64,000 nucleotides of DNA from RYN-230 sp963782185 (GTDB taxonomy: Bacteria; Actinomycetota; Actinomycetes; Streptosporangiales; Streptosporangiaceae). Of the stretch, positions 53,088 through 61,452 are shown one piece after another. Below the pieces are notes generated by a model that saw nothing but the letters and a program-made list of their open reading frames with translations, ran no database searches and was not told where the DNA came from. The translations under genes were made by a program, and so were the position numbers. The number at the start of each line of letters is the position of its first letter. Position 1 is the first letter of the stretch. The stretch is from positions 124,001 to 188,000 of the forward strand of contig CAWAJB010000009.1 of NCBI GenBank assembly GCA_963782185.1. Direction: 5' to 3'.

Positions 53088-53582
53088 ATGTCCGCAGCCA
53101 CCCCGTCCGCCACATCCGCCCACTCCGCCGCGTCCCGCGCACCCCTCCCGGGCCGGGACCGGTCCGAAGCCTTCACCGTGCTCCAGCGGATGCTCGACGA
53201 GGGCTTCGCCACCGGCGACGCCAGCGTCGTCGACCAGCTCTGCTCGCCGGGCCTGATCGACCACCAGTTCGGGCTGGCCGGCACCGGCGCGGAGGCGATC
53301 GAGCACGTGAAGGCCGCGGTCCGTGACGTGCACGCGGCCGTCCCGGACATCTCGTTCACGATCGAGGACTTCGCCGAGGCCGGGGACATCATCTGGGTCA
53401 GGGCCCACGCCCGCGGCACCGCGACCGGGCCGTTCTTCGGGCCGCCCAGCGGCCGGCCGGTGGACTTCACCGTGATCGACGTGGCCCGCGTGGTGGACGG
53501 GCGCATCGCGGAACACTGGGGCGTGCCGGACCGCTTCGCCATGCTGGCCCAGACCGGCGTGCTCGACCGGCTCGCGGCCTGA
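53088..53582 (+). CDS. SnoaL-like ester cyclase family protein
   Basis: 164 residues; GAGGGAG lies before ATG. After a disordered ~25-residue N-terminus, the SnoaL-like NTF2 fold appears: AFTVLQRMLDEGFATGDASV, SPGLIDHQFGL, VHAAVPDISFTIEDFAEAGD, FTVIDVARVVDGRIAEHWGV. These are the conserved features of polyketide-cyclase-like or generic small-molecule-binding SnoaL proteins. It heads an operon with a cupin and a second SnoaL-like relic, under probable TetR control. The substrate is unknown, and no polyketide synthase is nearby. Confidence 0.87.
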   Translation: MSAATPSATSAHSAASRAPLPGRDRSEAFTVLQRMLDEGFATGDASVVDQLCSPGLIDHQFGLAGTGAEAIEHVKAAVRDVHAAVPDISFTIEDFAEAGDIIWVRAHARGTATGPFFGPPSGRPVDFTVIDVARVVDGRIAEHWGVPDRFAMLAQTGVLDRLAA

Positions 53583-53612
53583 CCGGCCCGCAGGGACAGT
53601 GAGGACACCGCG

Positions 53613-54179
53613 ATGTCGATACCTACCCCGTCCGTGGCGGTGCCGGGCGGCCAGCCCGCCGGTGGCCGGCCGGGCCAGCCGGACCAGGTCATCATCCAGC
53701 CCGCCGGGCGCAGCCCCGCCACCTGGGCCCTGGGCTCGCTGTTCGAGCACCTGGCCGGGGCGGACCAGACCGGCGGCCAGCTCGGCGTCGCGGTGGTGAG
53801 CCAGCCGCCGGGCGCGGCCAGCCCGCTGCACCTGCACACCCGCGAGGCCGAGGCGTTCTACCTGCTGGCCGGGACCATGACCTACCGGGCCGGGTCCCGG
53901 CTGGCCCACCTGGCGGCCGGCGACTTCATCTACCTGCCGCGCGGCGTGCCGCATGCGTTCCGCATCACCGGGGACGTCACGGCCCGGTTCCTCGCGCTGA
54001 CCGTCCCGGGCGGGCTGATGGATCTCTACGCCGAGGTCGGCCGCGCCGCCCCCCGCCGCCGGCTCCCGGCCGGCGGGGAGGTGGACCTCGCCGCGGACGT
54101 GGGCCGCTGGCTCCAGCTCGCCCCGGGCTACGGCCTGCAGATCATCGGCCCGCCCCTGCCCGGAAAGGAGACACCATGA
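53613..54179 (+). CDS. Cupin domain protein
   Basis: 188 residues; GAGGAC precedes ATG by about six bases. The cupin metal-binding motif 1 reads HLHTREAEAFYLLAGTMTY (two His, Glu) and motif 2 reads GDFIYLPRGVPHAFRIT (Pro-x-x-x-x-His). It is a single-domain cupin, similar to quercetinase-like proteins, which bind Fe, Mn or Ni; catalysis is possible but unproven. The stop overlaps the next start (ATGA), so the relic downstream was once its operon partner. Confidence 0.88.
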   Translation: MSIPTPSVAVPGGQPAGGRPGQPDQVIIQPAGRSPATWALGSLFEHLAGADQTGGQLGVAVVSQPPGAASPLHLHTREAEAFYLLAGTMTYRAGSRLAHLAAGDFIYLPRGVPHAFRITGDVTARFLALTVPGGLMDLYAEVGRAAPRRRLPAGGEVDLAADVGRWLQLAPGYGLQIIGPPLPGKETP

Positions 54180-54380
54180 CGTCCACCACCTCGCCCGCCC
54201 CGGCCGCTGACCGGCTGGAAGCCGAGCGCCTGGTCCGGGAGCAGTTCCGGATCATCGAAACCGGCGACCTCGCCCTGGCCGAAGCCAACGTCACCCCGGA
54301 CTTCATCAACCACAGGTCGGTGCATGAACCCCTGGCCGCCCGCGGCCGGGGGCCCCGACGCGCTCAAGGCCACCGCGACC
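54176..54380 (+). pseudogene. SnoaL-like gene, 5' part only
   Basis: The ATG overlaps the cupin stop. AAADRLEAERLVREQFRIIE-type helix, then ALAEANVTPDFINHRSVHEP, matches the N-terminal half of the SnoaL-like fold. Near 54,345 the frame changes (GGPDALKATATW continues in another frame) and at about 54,378 the sequence runs into a different gene. About 60 percent of the expected domain is missing. Confidence 0.65.
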
Positions 54381-54927
54381 TGGCCAGCGCCCAGGCCCTG
54401 GCCGCCGGCGAGCCGAAGCCCGACCGGCGCGCCCTGTGCTTCTTCGACCCCGGCACGGCATGTCCGTACGCGACGTGCTGTGGACGCCACCCGACGGGGG
54501 CCCGCTCCGCCCGGTGCCGGCGTGTGCTGATGACGCGCGCAAGGTGGAGCAGGGAATCGAGCCCGAGATGAGGACGGTGGAGGTCCGCGGGGCACCGGTC
54601 AGCTACGTGAACGCGGGCTTCGCCCCGGCGTACTGGGGCGGCTTCGGGTTCCTTCCCGGCATGTTCACCGGCTTCCTGCTCGGCGAGGCGCTCTCCCCCG
54701 GCTTCGGGTACCCGGGCTATGCCGGCGGCTACGGCGACGGTGACTACGACGGGAACTTCGGGGACGGGGATTCCGGCGGCGGCGGGGACTACGGCGGCGG
54801 CGACTTCGGTAGCGGCGATTACGGCGGCGGGGACTTCGGCGGCGGCGATTACGGCGGAGGCGACTTCGGCGGAGGCGGCGACTTCGGCGGCGGGGACTTC
54901 GGCGGCGGGGGCGGCGACTTCTCCTAG
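54381..54927 (+). pseudogene. C-terminal part of a TPM-domain-like Gly-rich protein
   Basis: From DLASAQALAAGEPKPDRRAL through CFFDP, then after a frame change at about 54,460 HGMSVRDVLWTPPDGGPLRP, VPACADDARKVEQGIEPEMR and VEVRGAPVSYVNAG. The tail is a long repeat of GGGDFGGGDY type to the stop at 54,927. This is the layout seen C-terminal to the TPM domain in actinobacterial membrane proteins. The TPM domain itself, the signal peptide and helices are absent, so this is the 3' end of a gene joined to the SnoaL stump by deletion. Family assignment is from memory of the CFFDPrHG motif. Confidence 0.55.
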
Positions 54928-55030
54928 GACCGTTGCCTAAGCCCAGCTGATGGCTGACGCACCGCCTTCAGGCGATGCTTGACGATTTCTCCGCACCGCC
55001 GCAGACGGCAGCGAAATTCCACAACAGAAC

Positions 55031-55510
55031 TCAGCCAGGGAGGTCCTCCGGGCGCTTTGCGGCGAGATGGCCGTGCAGCAGGCCGGTGGACTGGCCGACC
55101 TCGATAAGGTATCCGTCCGGGTCCCGCATGTAGCAGCGGATCTCCGCCCCGCGGTCGATCGGCGGCGTCACGAACTCGGCCCCCTTCGCCTTCCACTCCT
55201 CGTAGCAGGCCTGGATGTCAGCGACCCGCAAGTTCAGGAAGATCGAGGTGGTGTCGCCGGGCTGGTAGTCGGCCACCGTGATGCCCGGCTTGTCCGGGGT
55301 CGGCGGCCCGCCGGGATTCATGATGATCCACGAGTTGGACAGCCTGACCGTGCACGGGTTCTCATCCAGGACGACAGTGCCGCCCAGGACACGCGAGTAG
55401 AAGTCCCGCGATCGCGCGACCTTGCGGACGGTGATGAACAACGCCACCAGGATGCCCTCGGCGGGCGCAGGGAAGCTGGCGAAGTCGTTGCGGGGCTGAG
55501 ATTCTGTCAT
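55031..55510 (-). CDS. VOC-family (glyoxalase/bleomycin-resistance-like) protein
   Basis: 159 residues; GAGGAGC lies five bases before ATG 55,510. Two betaalphabetabetabeta half-modules are seen: ALFITVRKVARSRDFYSRVL with SNSWIIMNPG, and SIFLNLRVADIQACYEEWKA with CYMRDPDGYLIEVGQ. The second metal-ligand Glu is present in LIEVGQ. The usual His of the first strand appears replaced, so metal binding may be altered. VOC proteins include isomerases, dioxygenases and antibiotic-binding proteins, and none is specified here. It lies beside the sigma/propeller relic with no shared start overlap. Confidence 0.87.
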   Translation of the reverse strand: MTESQPRNDFASFPAPAEGILVALFITVRKVARSRDFYSRVLGGTVVLDENPCTVRLSNSWIIMNPGGPPTPDKPGITVADYQPGDTTSIFLNLRVADIQACYEEWKAKGAEFVTPPIDRGAEIRCYMRDPDGYLIEVGQSTGLLHGHLAAKRPEDLPG

Positions 55511-55657
55511 GGTTGCTCCTCTCGGCGGCGCTGGCGGACAACGGCAGGGTTCCCGGGCAGGTGCCAGTTAATGCCGGGCTGCCGGGGGCAACGTGCAGCG
55601 CCCGGAGCGAGCCAGCGCGAGGACGAACGACGTCGGAGGCCGTGAGGGCCGGGCTTG

Positions 55658-57039
55658 CTACCAGGTTTCGTAGAAGACGTTGCGCGCGGTCCGCCGGCTT
55701 CAGCGGCAGCAGGTGCCGGTGGTAAATCCAGCCGTTGGGGGTCGCCCCGCCGGCCGGGCCGACGGCGAGGAGCAGGTACCGGCGGAACGGGTCGGAGCTG
55801 AAGAACCGGAACGAGAAGCCGTTGCCGGTCTGCACCCGGTACAGGACCCGCGCGGGCCTGCCGGTGGCGGCCGAGATCTGGACCACGGACACGGTGGTGT
55901 TCGGTCCCGTCCGCGAGCTCAGCATCTCCAGCACGTCCACGCTGGAGCCATCCGCGCTCACCAGGGCGCCGTCGAGGTACCCCAGCCCCAGGGACACGAG
56001 CGCGGACTGCCTGGCCAGGAGCCGGCTGCTGCTCAGCTGGCCGCCCGCGGCCGCGGGGACCAGCGCGCGCACTTCCTCGCCGTTGCCGGTGGGCTTGCAG
56101 TACCCGCCGATGCACCGGGGGGTGGCGAGGTAGACCAGTTCACGCCCGTCGGCCGTCAGCGACAGGTCACCGGCGCTCATCGCCATTTTCCCGCGAACGG
56201 CCGGGGCGCTGTGCCACACGGCCCGCTTCCCGGTCCTGGTGTTGATGACGATGACGTCGGCCGACACCGAGGGATCGGCCGGTCCGGCCGGGACCGCGCC
56301 CACGGCCACCTCCGTGCCGCTGGCGGAGGCCGTCACCCGGCCGACGCTGAGACCGCCCAGCGATCCGCCGGGCAGCAGGGAGTAGCCGGTGATCCGGCCC
56401 CCCGCGGTGAGGTGAAAGCGGTAGATCCGTGATCCGGTGACCACCGGATCACTGCGTGGCCCGGTGGCCTTCTCGCAGACGGCGAAGTACGTCCGGTGGC
56501 TGGCGGCGGCCACTCCCCCGTTCATGACGGAGGCTCCCGGCCAGGGGCAGCGGACCCTGGCCGTCACGGCACCCGTCGCCGTGGCCCGCACCACGGTGAC
56601 GACCGGGAGCGCGCTGGTGATTCCCTGCTCGACGTAGTAGCGGGGCGCGCCAGCGGGCGGCTACGGGCCCGGTCGCCGCGCCGGACCCGTGCGCCTGGGT
56701 GGCCACCGCCACGCCGAGGCCGGCCACGAGCACGGCCGCGGCCGCGGCGGCCGCCGAGATCGCCAGGTGCGGGAGCGTCGGGTACCTCCGCCGAGGCCCG
56801 CTCCCCCACCACCGGCGCCGGGTCCAGGTGGACCACGTGTTCACCATCACCCGGCGCACGTAGATCTCCGGGTCGTCACGCCGCCTGATCCGCTCCCACC
56901 GCGGCCATGACCGGGCCAGCGCCGTCTGGACCAGGTCCTCGGCCAGCGCCCAGTCCCCGGTCAGCAGCCAGGCCGTCCTCTGCAGAGCACGCTCGCGCGC
57001 CTCCACGAATGTCGCAAACTGCTCGGCCCCGGCGTCCAC
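55658..57039 (-). pseudogene. SigE-family sigma factor stump fused to a propeller-like membrane protein
   Basis: From 57,039 the minus strand encodes a SigE-family ECF region 2 (TFVEARERALQRTAWLLTGD, LVQTALARSWPRWERIR, DPEIYVRRVMVNTWSTWTRR). At about residue 90, region 4 is missing. The frame enters a transmembrane helix (HLAISAAAAAAAVLVAGLGV) and then, after a frame change near 56,640, a propeller-like extracytoplasmic domain: VYLATPRCIGGYC-type blades with LTADGRELVYLATPRC and GNGFSFRFFSSDPFRRYLLL. The likely natural end is FYETW with TAG at 55,658. In intact genomes these are two genes, a sigma factor and a membrane partner; a deletion has joined them. Confidence 0.75.
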
Positions 57040-57098
57040 CGCACCTCCGGTCAGCCCGACGCGTTACCTGATACGACTACCTGGGCGCCTCCGAAGGT

Positions 57099-58421
57099 TC
57101 ACTCACCCGCGGCCGGCTTGCGGTACATCCGATAATGCAGGACCAGGAACGGGAATCCGAAGACGGAAAAGGCGTGGTCGGCCCGCAGGCCGCCGTCCTG
57201 CACGTAGACGTCGAGCTGCTCGGCGAAACCGCGGACCGCCAGCACCGTGAGATCCCGGCTGGCCGGGTCGATATAGGCCAGGTAGTGACCGGGCTGGTCC
57301 AGGTCACTGCGGCTGGTCAGGATCAGGCCCCCGCCGGGCCGCGCCCGCGGCAGCAGCGTCGCGGTGAAGCTGGCCTGCGGCACGGGGAAGCCCACGCTGA
57401 CGTACCCGCGGCCGCCATGCCGGTAGGTGGTGTAGATACCGACGTAGATCGGCTCATCGGTGTCGGTGAACGACCGGATCCAGCCGCGGACCGTCGGGGT
57501 CTCGTCATCGGCGCCGGGCAGCGTGATCGTGTCGATCCGGCTGCGGATGCCCCGCTGGGTCTCCCGCTGGTTCATGGGCACGTTGGCCTGGCCCAGCGGC
57601 CTGGCGACCAGGGTGCGGTAGAGCAGGTAACCAGGCCGCACCCACATCCGCCACTCCGGGACGATGTCGAGGGCGAACCTGGTGGTGTGCTCGTAGAACT
57701 CCCGGACCAGCGGGTCGGTTCCTGCCGGGTCGAAGTCCGGTCCGGCCAGCTCGTCCACCGAGGCGACGATGCCCACATCGGGCGCTTCGGCGGTGTATCG
57801 GCCGCCGAGCTCCCCGGCCAGATCGCGGATGTAGCCGGTGCCGACATACCGGGACCGGGCTCCGCGGGGCACGACGAACGGCACGTCCTCCGCCCGGACC
57901 CGCTCCGCCAGCAGGCTGACCTGCGCGTCCCGGAACACCGCCGCGGACGTCACCCGGTAGGCCGCCATCGTGGCAGCGGCCACCACCGACGGGGGCACCG
58001 CCCGCCCCCGCGCTCCGAGGGCCCCGCCCACCGCCGCGCCGAACAGCGGCCCGAGCAGCACCTTCTGCGGGCGGATCCCCAGCAGGCCGCCGAGGGCGCC
58101 GGTGGCCGCACCGACTTCGACCGGCTTGAGCGGCCTGCGAGGCCACAGCCGGCCCGCTGCCCATCCCAGCGGGGCGACGAGCGCGGCGCTGGCCGCGATC
58201 CGTGACCACAACGGCGGGATCTCCCCCGGACGCTGCCGGGCCCGGGCCACCGCCTCGGACGCGGCCAGCACCGCGGCCCCGGCGGCGGCGCCCGCGGCGG
58301 CGGCCCGCGCGCCCCGGCCCGCGGCGAGCGCCGCCCCCGCCACGCCGCCAATGACGCCGGCCGTGAGGACCTGGCCCCCCTGTCCCGGCGTTTTCCGGGT
58401 CTCCTCGGCAGTCATCCCCAC
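57099..58421 (-). CDS. Conserved hypothetical protein with hydrophobic N-terminal half
   Basis: 440 residues from GTG 58,421 (an ATG two codons on is equally possible; no clear ribosome-binding site). The first ~165 residues are Ala/Gly-rich with several hydrophobic stretches (LTAGVIGGVAGAALAAGRGA; IAASAALVAPLGWAAGRLW). The rest is a soluble domain with distinctive motifs: RSRYVGTGYIRDLAGELGGR, FYEHTTRFALDIVPEWRMWV, RPGYLLYRTLVARPLGQANV, and a C-terminus ending LVLHYRMYRKPAAGE. I recall such sequences as uncharacterised actinobacterial proteins; no function known. A 22-base tandem repeat lies directly before its start. Confidence 0.7.
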   Translation of the reverse strand: MGMTAEETRKTPGQGGQVLTAGVIGGVAGAALAAGRGARAAAAGAAAGAAVLAASEAVARARQRPGEIPPLWSRIAASAALVAPLGWAAGRLWPRRPLKPVEVGAATGALGGLLGIRPQKVLLGPLFGAAVGGALGARGRAVPPSVVAAATMAAYRVTSAAVFRDAQVSLLAERVRAEDVPFVVPRGARSRYVGTGYIRDLAGELGGRYTAEAPDVGIVASVDELAGPDFDPAGTDPLVREFYEHTTRFALDIVPEWRMWVRPGYLLYRTLVARPLGQANVPMNQRETQRGIRSRIDTITLPGADDETPTVRGWIRSFTDTDEPIYVGIYTTYRHGGRGYVSVGFPVPQASFTATLLPRARPGGGLILTSRSDLDQPGHYLAYIDPASRDLTVLAVRGFAEQLDVYVQDGGLRADHAFSVFGFPFLVLHYRMYRKPAAGE

Positions 58422-58714
58422 AACGTACTTCAGCTGGCCGGGCCGGGTACTTCAGCGGGCCGGGCCGGGAAGTCCGTGACGAAGACGGCGCCGTGCCGGA
58501 TGCCGGATGGATCACCGGTGGGGTAGCTCCGGCGGCCGCGTCCGGGGCGCACGGCGTCAGCTCACGCGAGTGCTCTTGATGGTCGCCGACACGACCCGGG
58601 TTCCCTCCGGCGATCAGGGAGATCAGTGCATTCCGCAGGGCCGGGGGTGCCGCCGTCGCGACCGCCCGGGGCCAGTGTCACCCAGACGTGAGCCTGGCCG
58701 GCTCCTGCCGGCGG
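58422..58714. other. Intergenic region with a 22-bp tandem repeat
   Basis: Two copies of GTACTTCAGCKGGCCGGGCCGG (K = T or G) occupy 58,425-58,446 and 58,447-58,468, immediately upstream of the minus-strand gene start. The rest has no supported gene. Confidence 0.6.
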
Positions 58715-59185
58715 TCATCCTGCGCCCCCCCCGAAGATCACCAGGGCTTTCCTGAGGGCGGCATCCGCCTCATCAGCGCTGCCCCGCACCGCCGCGCATC
58801 TGCCGATGCCCTCCCAGGCCCGTGCTTCTTCCGTCTGGCTGCGCACCGCACGGGCCAGGGGCAGCGCCCGCCGGCGTCTGGCCTCCGCCCGGACGGGATC
58901 GCCTCCCGCCAGGCATACCCGGCCGGCGCGATTCAGCGCTTGCGCCTGGCCGAGGTCGTTGTGGCGGTCACCGAAGATGTCCAGGGCCTGCTGCAGTGCG
59001 ACGTCGGCGGCCTGGTACTCCCCGGCATTCAGGTGCACGATCCCCAGGTCGCTGAGGACATCAGCCTGGCCGAGCCGGTTTCCCGTCTCGCGATAGATGC
59101 CCAGCGCGCTCTGCAGCGTCGCGCGAGCGCGTTCGTGATCGCCCGCCTCACTTCCGCGGCTCCCAGGCAGATACTACGAGTCTGC
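58715..59185 (-). pseudogene. TPR-repeat tail of a large regulator
   Basis: Minus-strand reading: GDHERARATLQSA, then after a frame change near 59,100 LGIYRETGNRLGQADVLSDL, HLNAGEYQAADVALQQALDI, LGQAQALNRAGRVCLAGGDP, EEARAWEGIGRCAAVRGSAD, ending VIFGGGAG at 58,715. These are tetratricopeptide units as found at the C-terminus of SARP/AfsR-like or LuxR-like regulators. No DNA-binding or ATPase part is found upstream, so only the 3' end survives. Confidence 0.65.
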
Positions 59186-59345
59186 ATGATGAGGGTGCGC
59201 CAGCGGCAGCCACCGGCACGAACCGCAGTTGCGGCGTGGTCCCGCGGGCGGCCCGGCGGGCCGTATGATAGGGCCTCTTCCCCCGGTTTCAGGAGTTTTG
59301 CCCGGTTCGATCGCCCGCCTCCCCGATCGCTGATTAGCTGGCCCG

Positions 59346-60494
59346 GTGCTGACCAGTCCCCCCGCCGGCAGGCCCGTGACCCGGCCCGCGTGCCCGCACG
59401 CGGCACCCGGGTCGCCGGGGGCCCGGCGGGCCCGGCCGTCGCGCCGGCTGCTGGCGGTCGTGCTCTCGGTCCTGGTCATCGGGGGGGTCTTCGGTTTCGC
59501 CCTGCCCCGCTTCGCCTCCTACGGCGCGGTGTGGGACAGCCTGCGGGCGGTCAGCCTGCCGTGGCTCGCGGTGATCGCGGCCGCCGTGGCGGCCAGCCTG
59601 GCCACGGCCTCGCTGATGGTGGCCGCCGTGCTCCCGTCGCTGCGGCTGCGAGATGCCGCCACCGTGAACCTGGGCTCGAGTGCCGTGGCGAACACCATGC
59701 CCGGCGGCGGGGCGGTGGCGCTGGGCATCAGCTGGGCGATGCTGTCGAGCTGGGGGGTGGCCACCGGCGAATACGTCCGCTACGCGCTGGTGTCCGGGCT
59801 GTGGAACGTGTTCGTCAGGCTGGGGCTCCCTATCGTGGCCCTGTCCGTCCTGGTGATCACGCGCGGCTCCGGCACGGCGTCACAGGCGGCCGCCTACACC
59901 GGCGCCGGGCTGCTCGTCCTGCTCGCGGTCGCGTTCCGGGCCACGCTGCGCAGCGAGTCGTTCGCCCGGCGGGCCGACCGGGCGCTGGCCGCGGTGATGA
60001 CGGCGGGCTGCCGGCTGGCCCGGCGGCCGCCGCCGGGCCGGGCCCGCGGCCTGCTGCTGGAGTTCCGGGCCGGCGCCGCGGGCCTGCTCGCCCGCCGCTG
60101 GCTGCGCATCACGGTGACCACGGTGGCCAGCCACCTGACCCTGTGGCTGGTCCTGCTCGCGTGCCTGCGCGCTGACGGGCTCACCCAGGCCCAGGTCTCC
60201 TGGCAGGCGTCGCTGGCTGCCTTCGCGTTCGTCCGGCTGCTGTCGGTGGTGCCGATCACGCCGGGCGGCATCGGCGTGATCGAGGTCGGCCTGACCGTGC
60301 CGCTGGCCGCTGGGCTCGGCCCGGCCGGGGCGGCGAAGGTGGCGGCCGCGGTGCTGCTGTTCCGTTCGGCCACCTACCTGCTGCCGATCCCGCTCGGCGC
60401 GCTCGCCTACCTGGCGTGGCGGCACGTGCACCGCAGGCGCCACCCGGTCCCGCCTCCGCTAGCCCTCACCGGGGCGGGCCCGGCCGCGGGCTAG
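59346..60494 (+). CDS. LPG-synthase-type (flippase-like) integral membrane protein
   Basis: 382 residues from GTG 59,346; the true start may be a later codon because the first ~35 residues are Pro/Arg-rich. Hydrophobic helices span the protein. The family motifs are SAVANTMPGGGAVALGISWA (MPGG loop) and VVPITPGGIGVIEVGLTVPL, matching UPF0104/LPG_synthase_TM. It is a distant paralogue of the gene at 37,950 (similar MPGG and TPGG loops, otherwise different). It has no aminoacyl-transferase domain, so lipid flipping or an unknown role is likely. The 3' end overlaps the convergent PNPOx-like gene by 36 bases. Confidence 0.82.
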   Translation: MLTSPPAGRPVTRPACPHAAPGSPGARRARPSRRLLAVVLSVLVIGGVFGFALPRFASYGAVWDSLRAVSLPWLAVIAAAVAASLATASLMVAAVLPSLRLRDAATVNLGSSAVANTMPGGGAVALGISWAMLSSWGVATGEYVRYALVSGLWNVFVRLGLPIVALSVLVITRGSGTASQAAAYTGAGLLVLLAVAFRATLRSESFARRADRALAAVMTAGCRLARRPPPGRARGLLLEFRAGAAGLLARRWLRITVTTVASHLTLWLVLLACLRADGLTQAQVSWQASLAAFAFVRLLSVVPITPGGIGVIEVGLTVPLAAGLGPAGAAKVAAAVLLFRSATYLLPIPLGALAYLAWRHVHRRRHPVPPPLALTGAGPAAG

Positions 60495-61442
60495 TTCCCC
60501 CAGCTGCCCGGCGCGTCCCTGGCGCCTGGCCTGCCAGGAGCCGAACTTCGCGATCAGGCCGTTGGAGACCAGCAGCAGGTTCTTCCGGGGGGGCGCGACG
60601 AAGCCCTTATACGTGTGCGGTGCGTAGGCCGCTTCCGCGTCCACCGCGTCCAGCCAGCCGGTGAAGACCCGGGAAGTCAGCCCGATCAGCTGCGCGCGGT
60701 AGGCGTGGGCGAGCAGGCCCGCGCGGCGGCCCCCGGGCGGCAGCAGCCCCGGGGGCACGACCAGGCGCAGGCCCCGCCCGTCATGCCCGGCGATCTGGAT
60801 GGGCGCCACGACCGGGAACCCGTCCGCGCCCCGGTAGGCCAGCAGGCGATGGGGGAGCATGGCGATCCGGCCCGCGGCTTTCCCGACGTCGATCCGCGGG
60901 GCCGTCCCGCCCTTCGGCGGCGGCTGCGGGTCCGCCGGGCCCGGCCACTGCGCCCCGGTGACCGCCATGGGACCGGAGGCGCCCAGGTCGGGCCAGGTGA
61001 CGGTGCGGGCCAGTGTGATGTCGACGAAGACCCGCTCGTGGTAGTACTCGTGCAGCAGCCGGTCCCACACCGGGCCCGTGACAACCTTCCCGACGTACCG
61101 CTCGGCCTGCGGGACCATGGCCTGGAGCCGCTCAGCCGACGGCTGCAGATCCACCGAGGCCAGGCCCTGGGCCAGCACGAACAGCGGGCTGGACGAGAAG
61201 CCGTGATCACGCGAGTGATAGGCCAGGGCGACACGCGGCTCACGGATGATCCGCTCCAGCTTCCTGCCGAAGCCCAGGGACGTGGTGAAGCCGGTTATCC
61301 CCCGGTCCTGCTGGCCCAGCCCGCACGGCGCCACGGCCGTGACCACCGCACCGCCCGCCGGGGTGAGGTACGCGGCCGCCACGGTGATGTCCCCCCTGAT
61401 CACCGCGTCGGCCTCATCGGACCAGCGAACGACAGTGCTCAT
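60459..61442 (-). CDS. PNPOx-like (pyridoxamine oxidase fold) protein
   Basis: 327 residues; GGGAGG lies five bases before ATG 61,442. The N-terminal half follows the split-barrel flavin-binding pattern: DITVAAAYLTPAGGAVVTAV, EPRVALAYHSRDHGFSSSPL, FVLAQGLASVDL, EYYHERVFVDITLARTVTWP. The C-terminal half (about 200-300) contains a related second segment, GFPVVAPIQIAGHDGRGLRL. Pyridoxamine 5'-phosphate oxidase-like proteins of this length are often F420- or flavin-dependent reductases or haem-binding proteins; the cofactor cannot be told. A SARP relic lies upstream. Confidence 0.78.
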   Translation of the reverse strand: MSTVVRWSDEADAVIRGDITVAAAYLTPAGGAVVTAVAPCGLGQQDRGITGFTTSLGFGRKLERIIREPRVALAYHSRDHGFSSSPLFVLAQGLASVDLQPSAERLQAMVPQAERYVGKVVTGPVWDRLLHEYYHERVFVDITLARTVTWPDLGASGPMAVTGAQWPGPADPQPPPKGGTAPRIDVGKAAGRIAMLPHRLLAYRGADGFPVVAPIQIAGHDGRGLRLVVPPGLLPPGGRRAGLLAHAYRAQLIGLTSRVFTGWLDAVDAEAAYAPHTYKGFVAPPRKNLLLVSNGLIAKFGSWQARRQGRAGQLGELARGRARPGEG

Positions 61443-61452
61443 CGTGCCTCCC

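Noticed and set aside
58507..58755. Short plus-strand frame between the hypothetical protein and the TPR relic
   Set aside because: Basic low-complexity translation, no ribosome-binding site, no recognisable motif.
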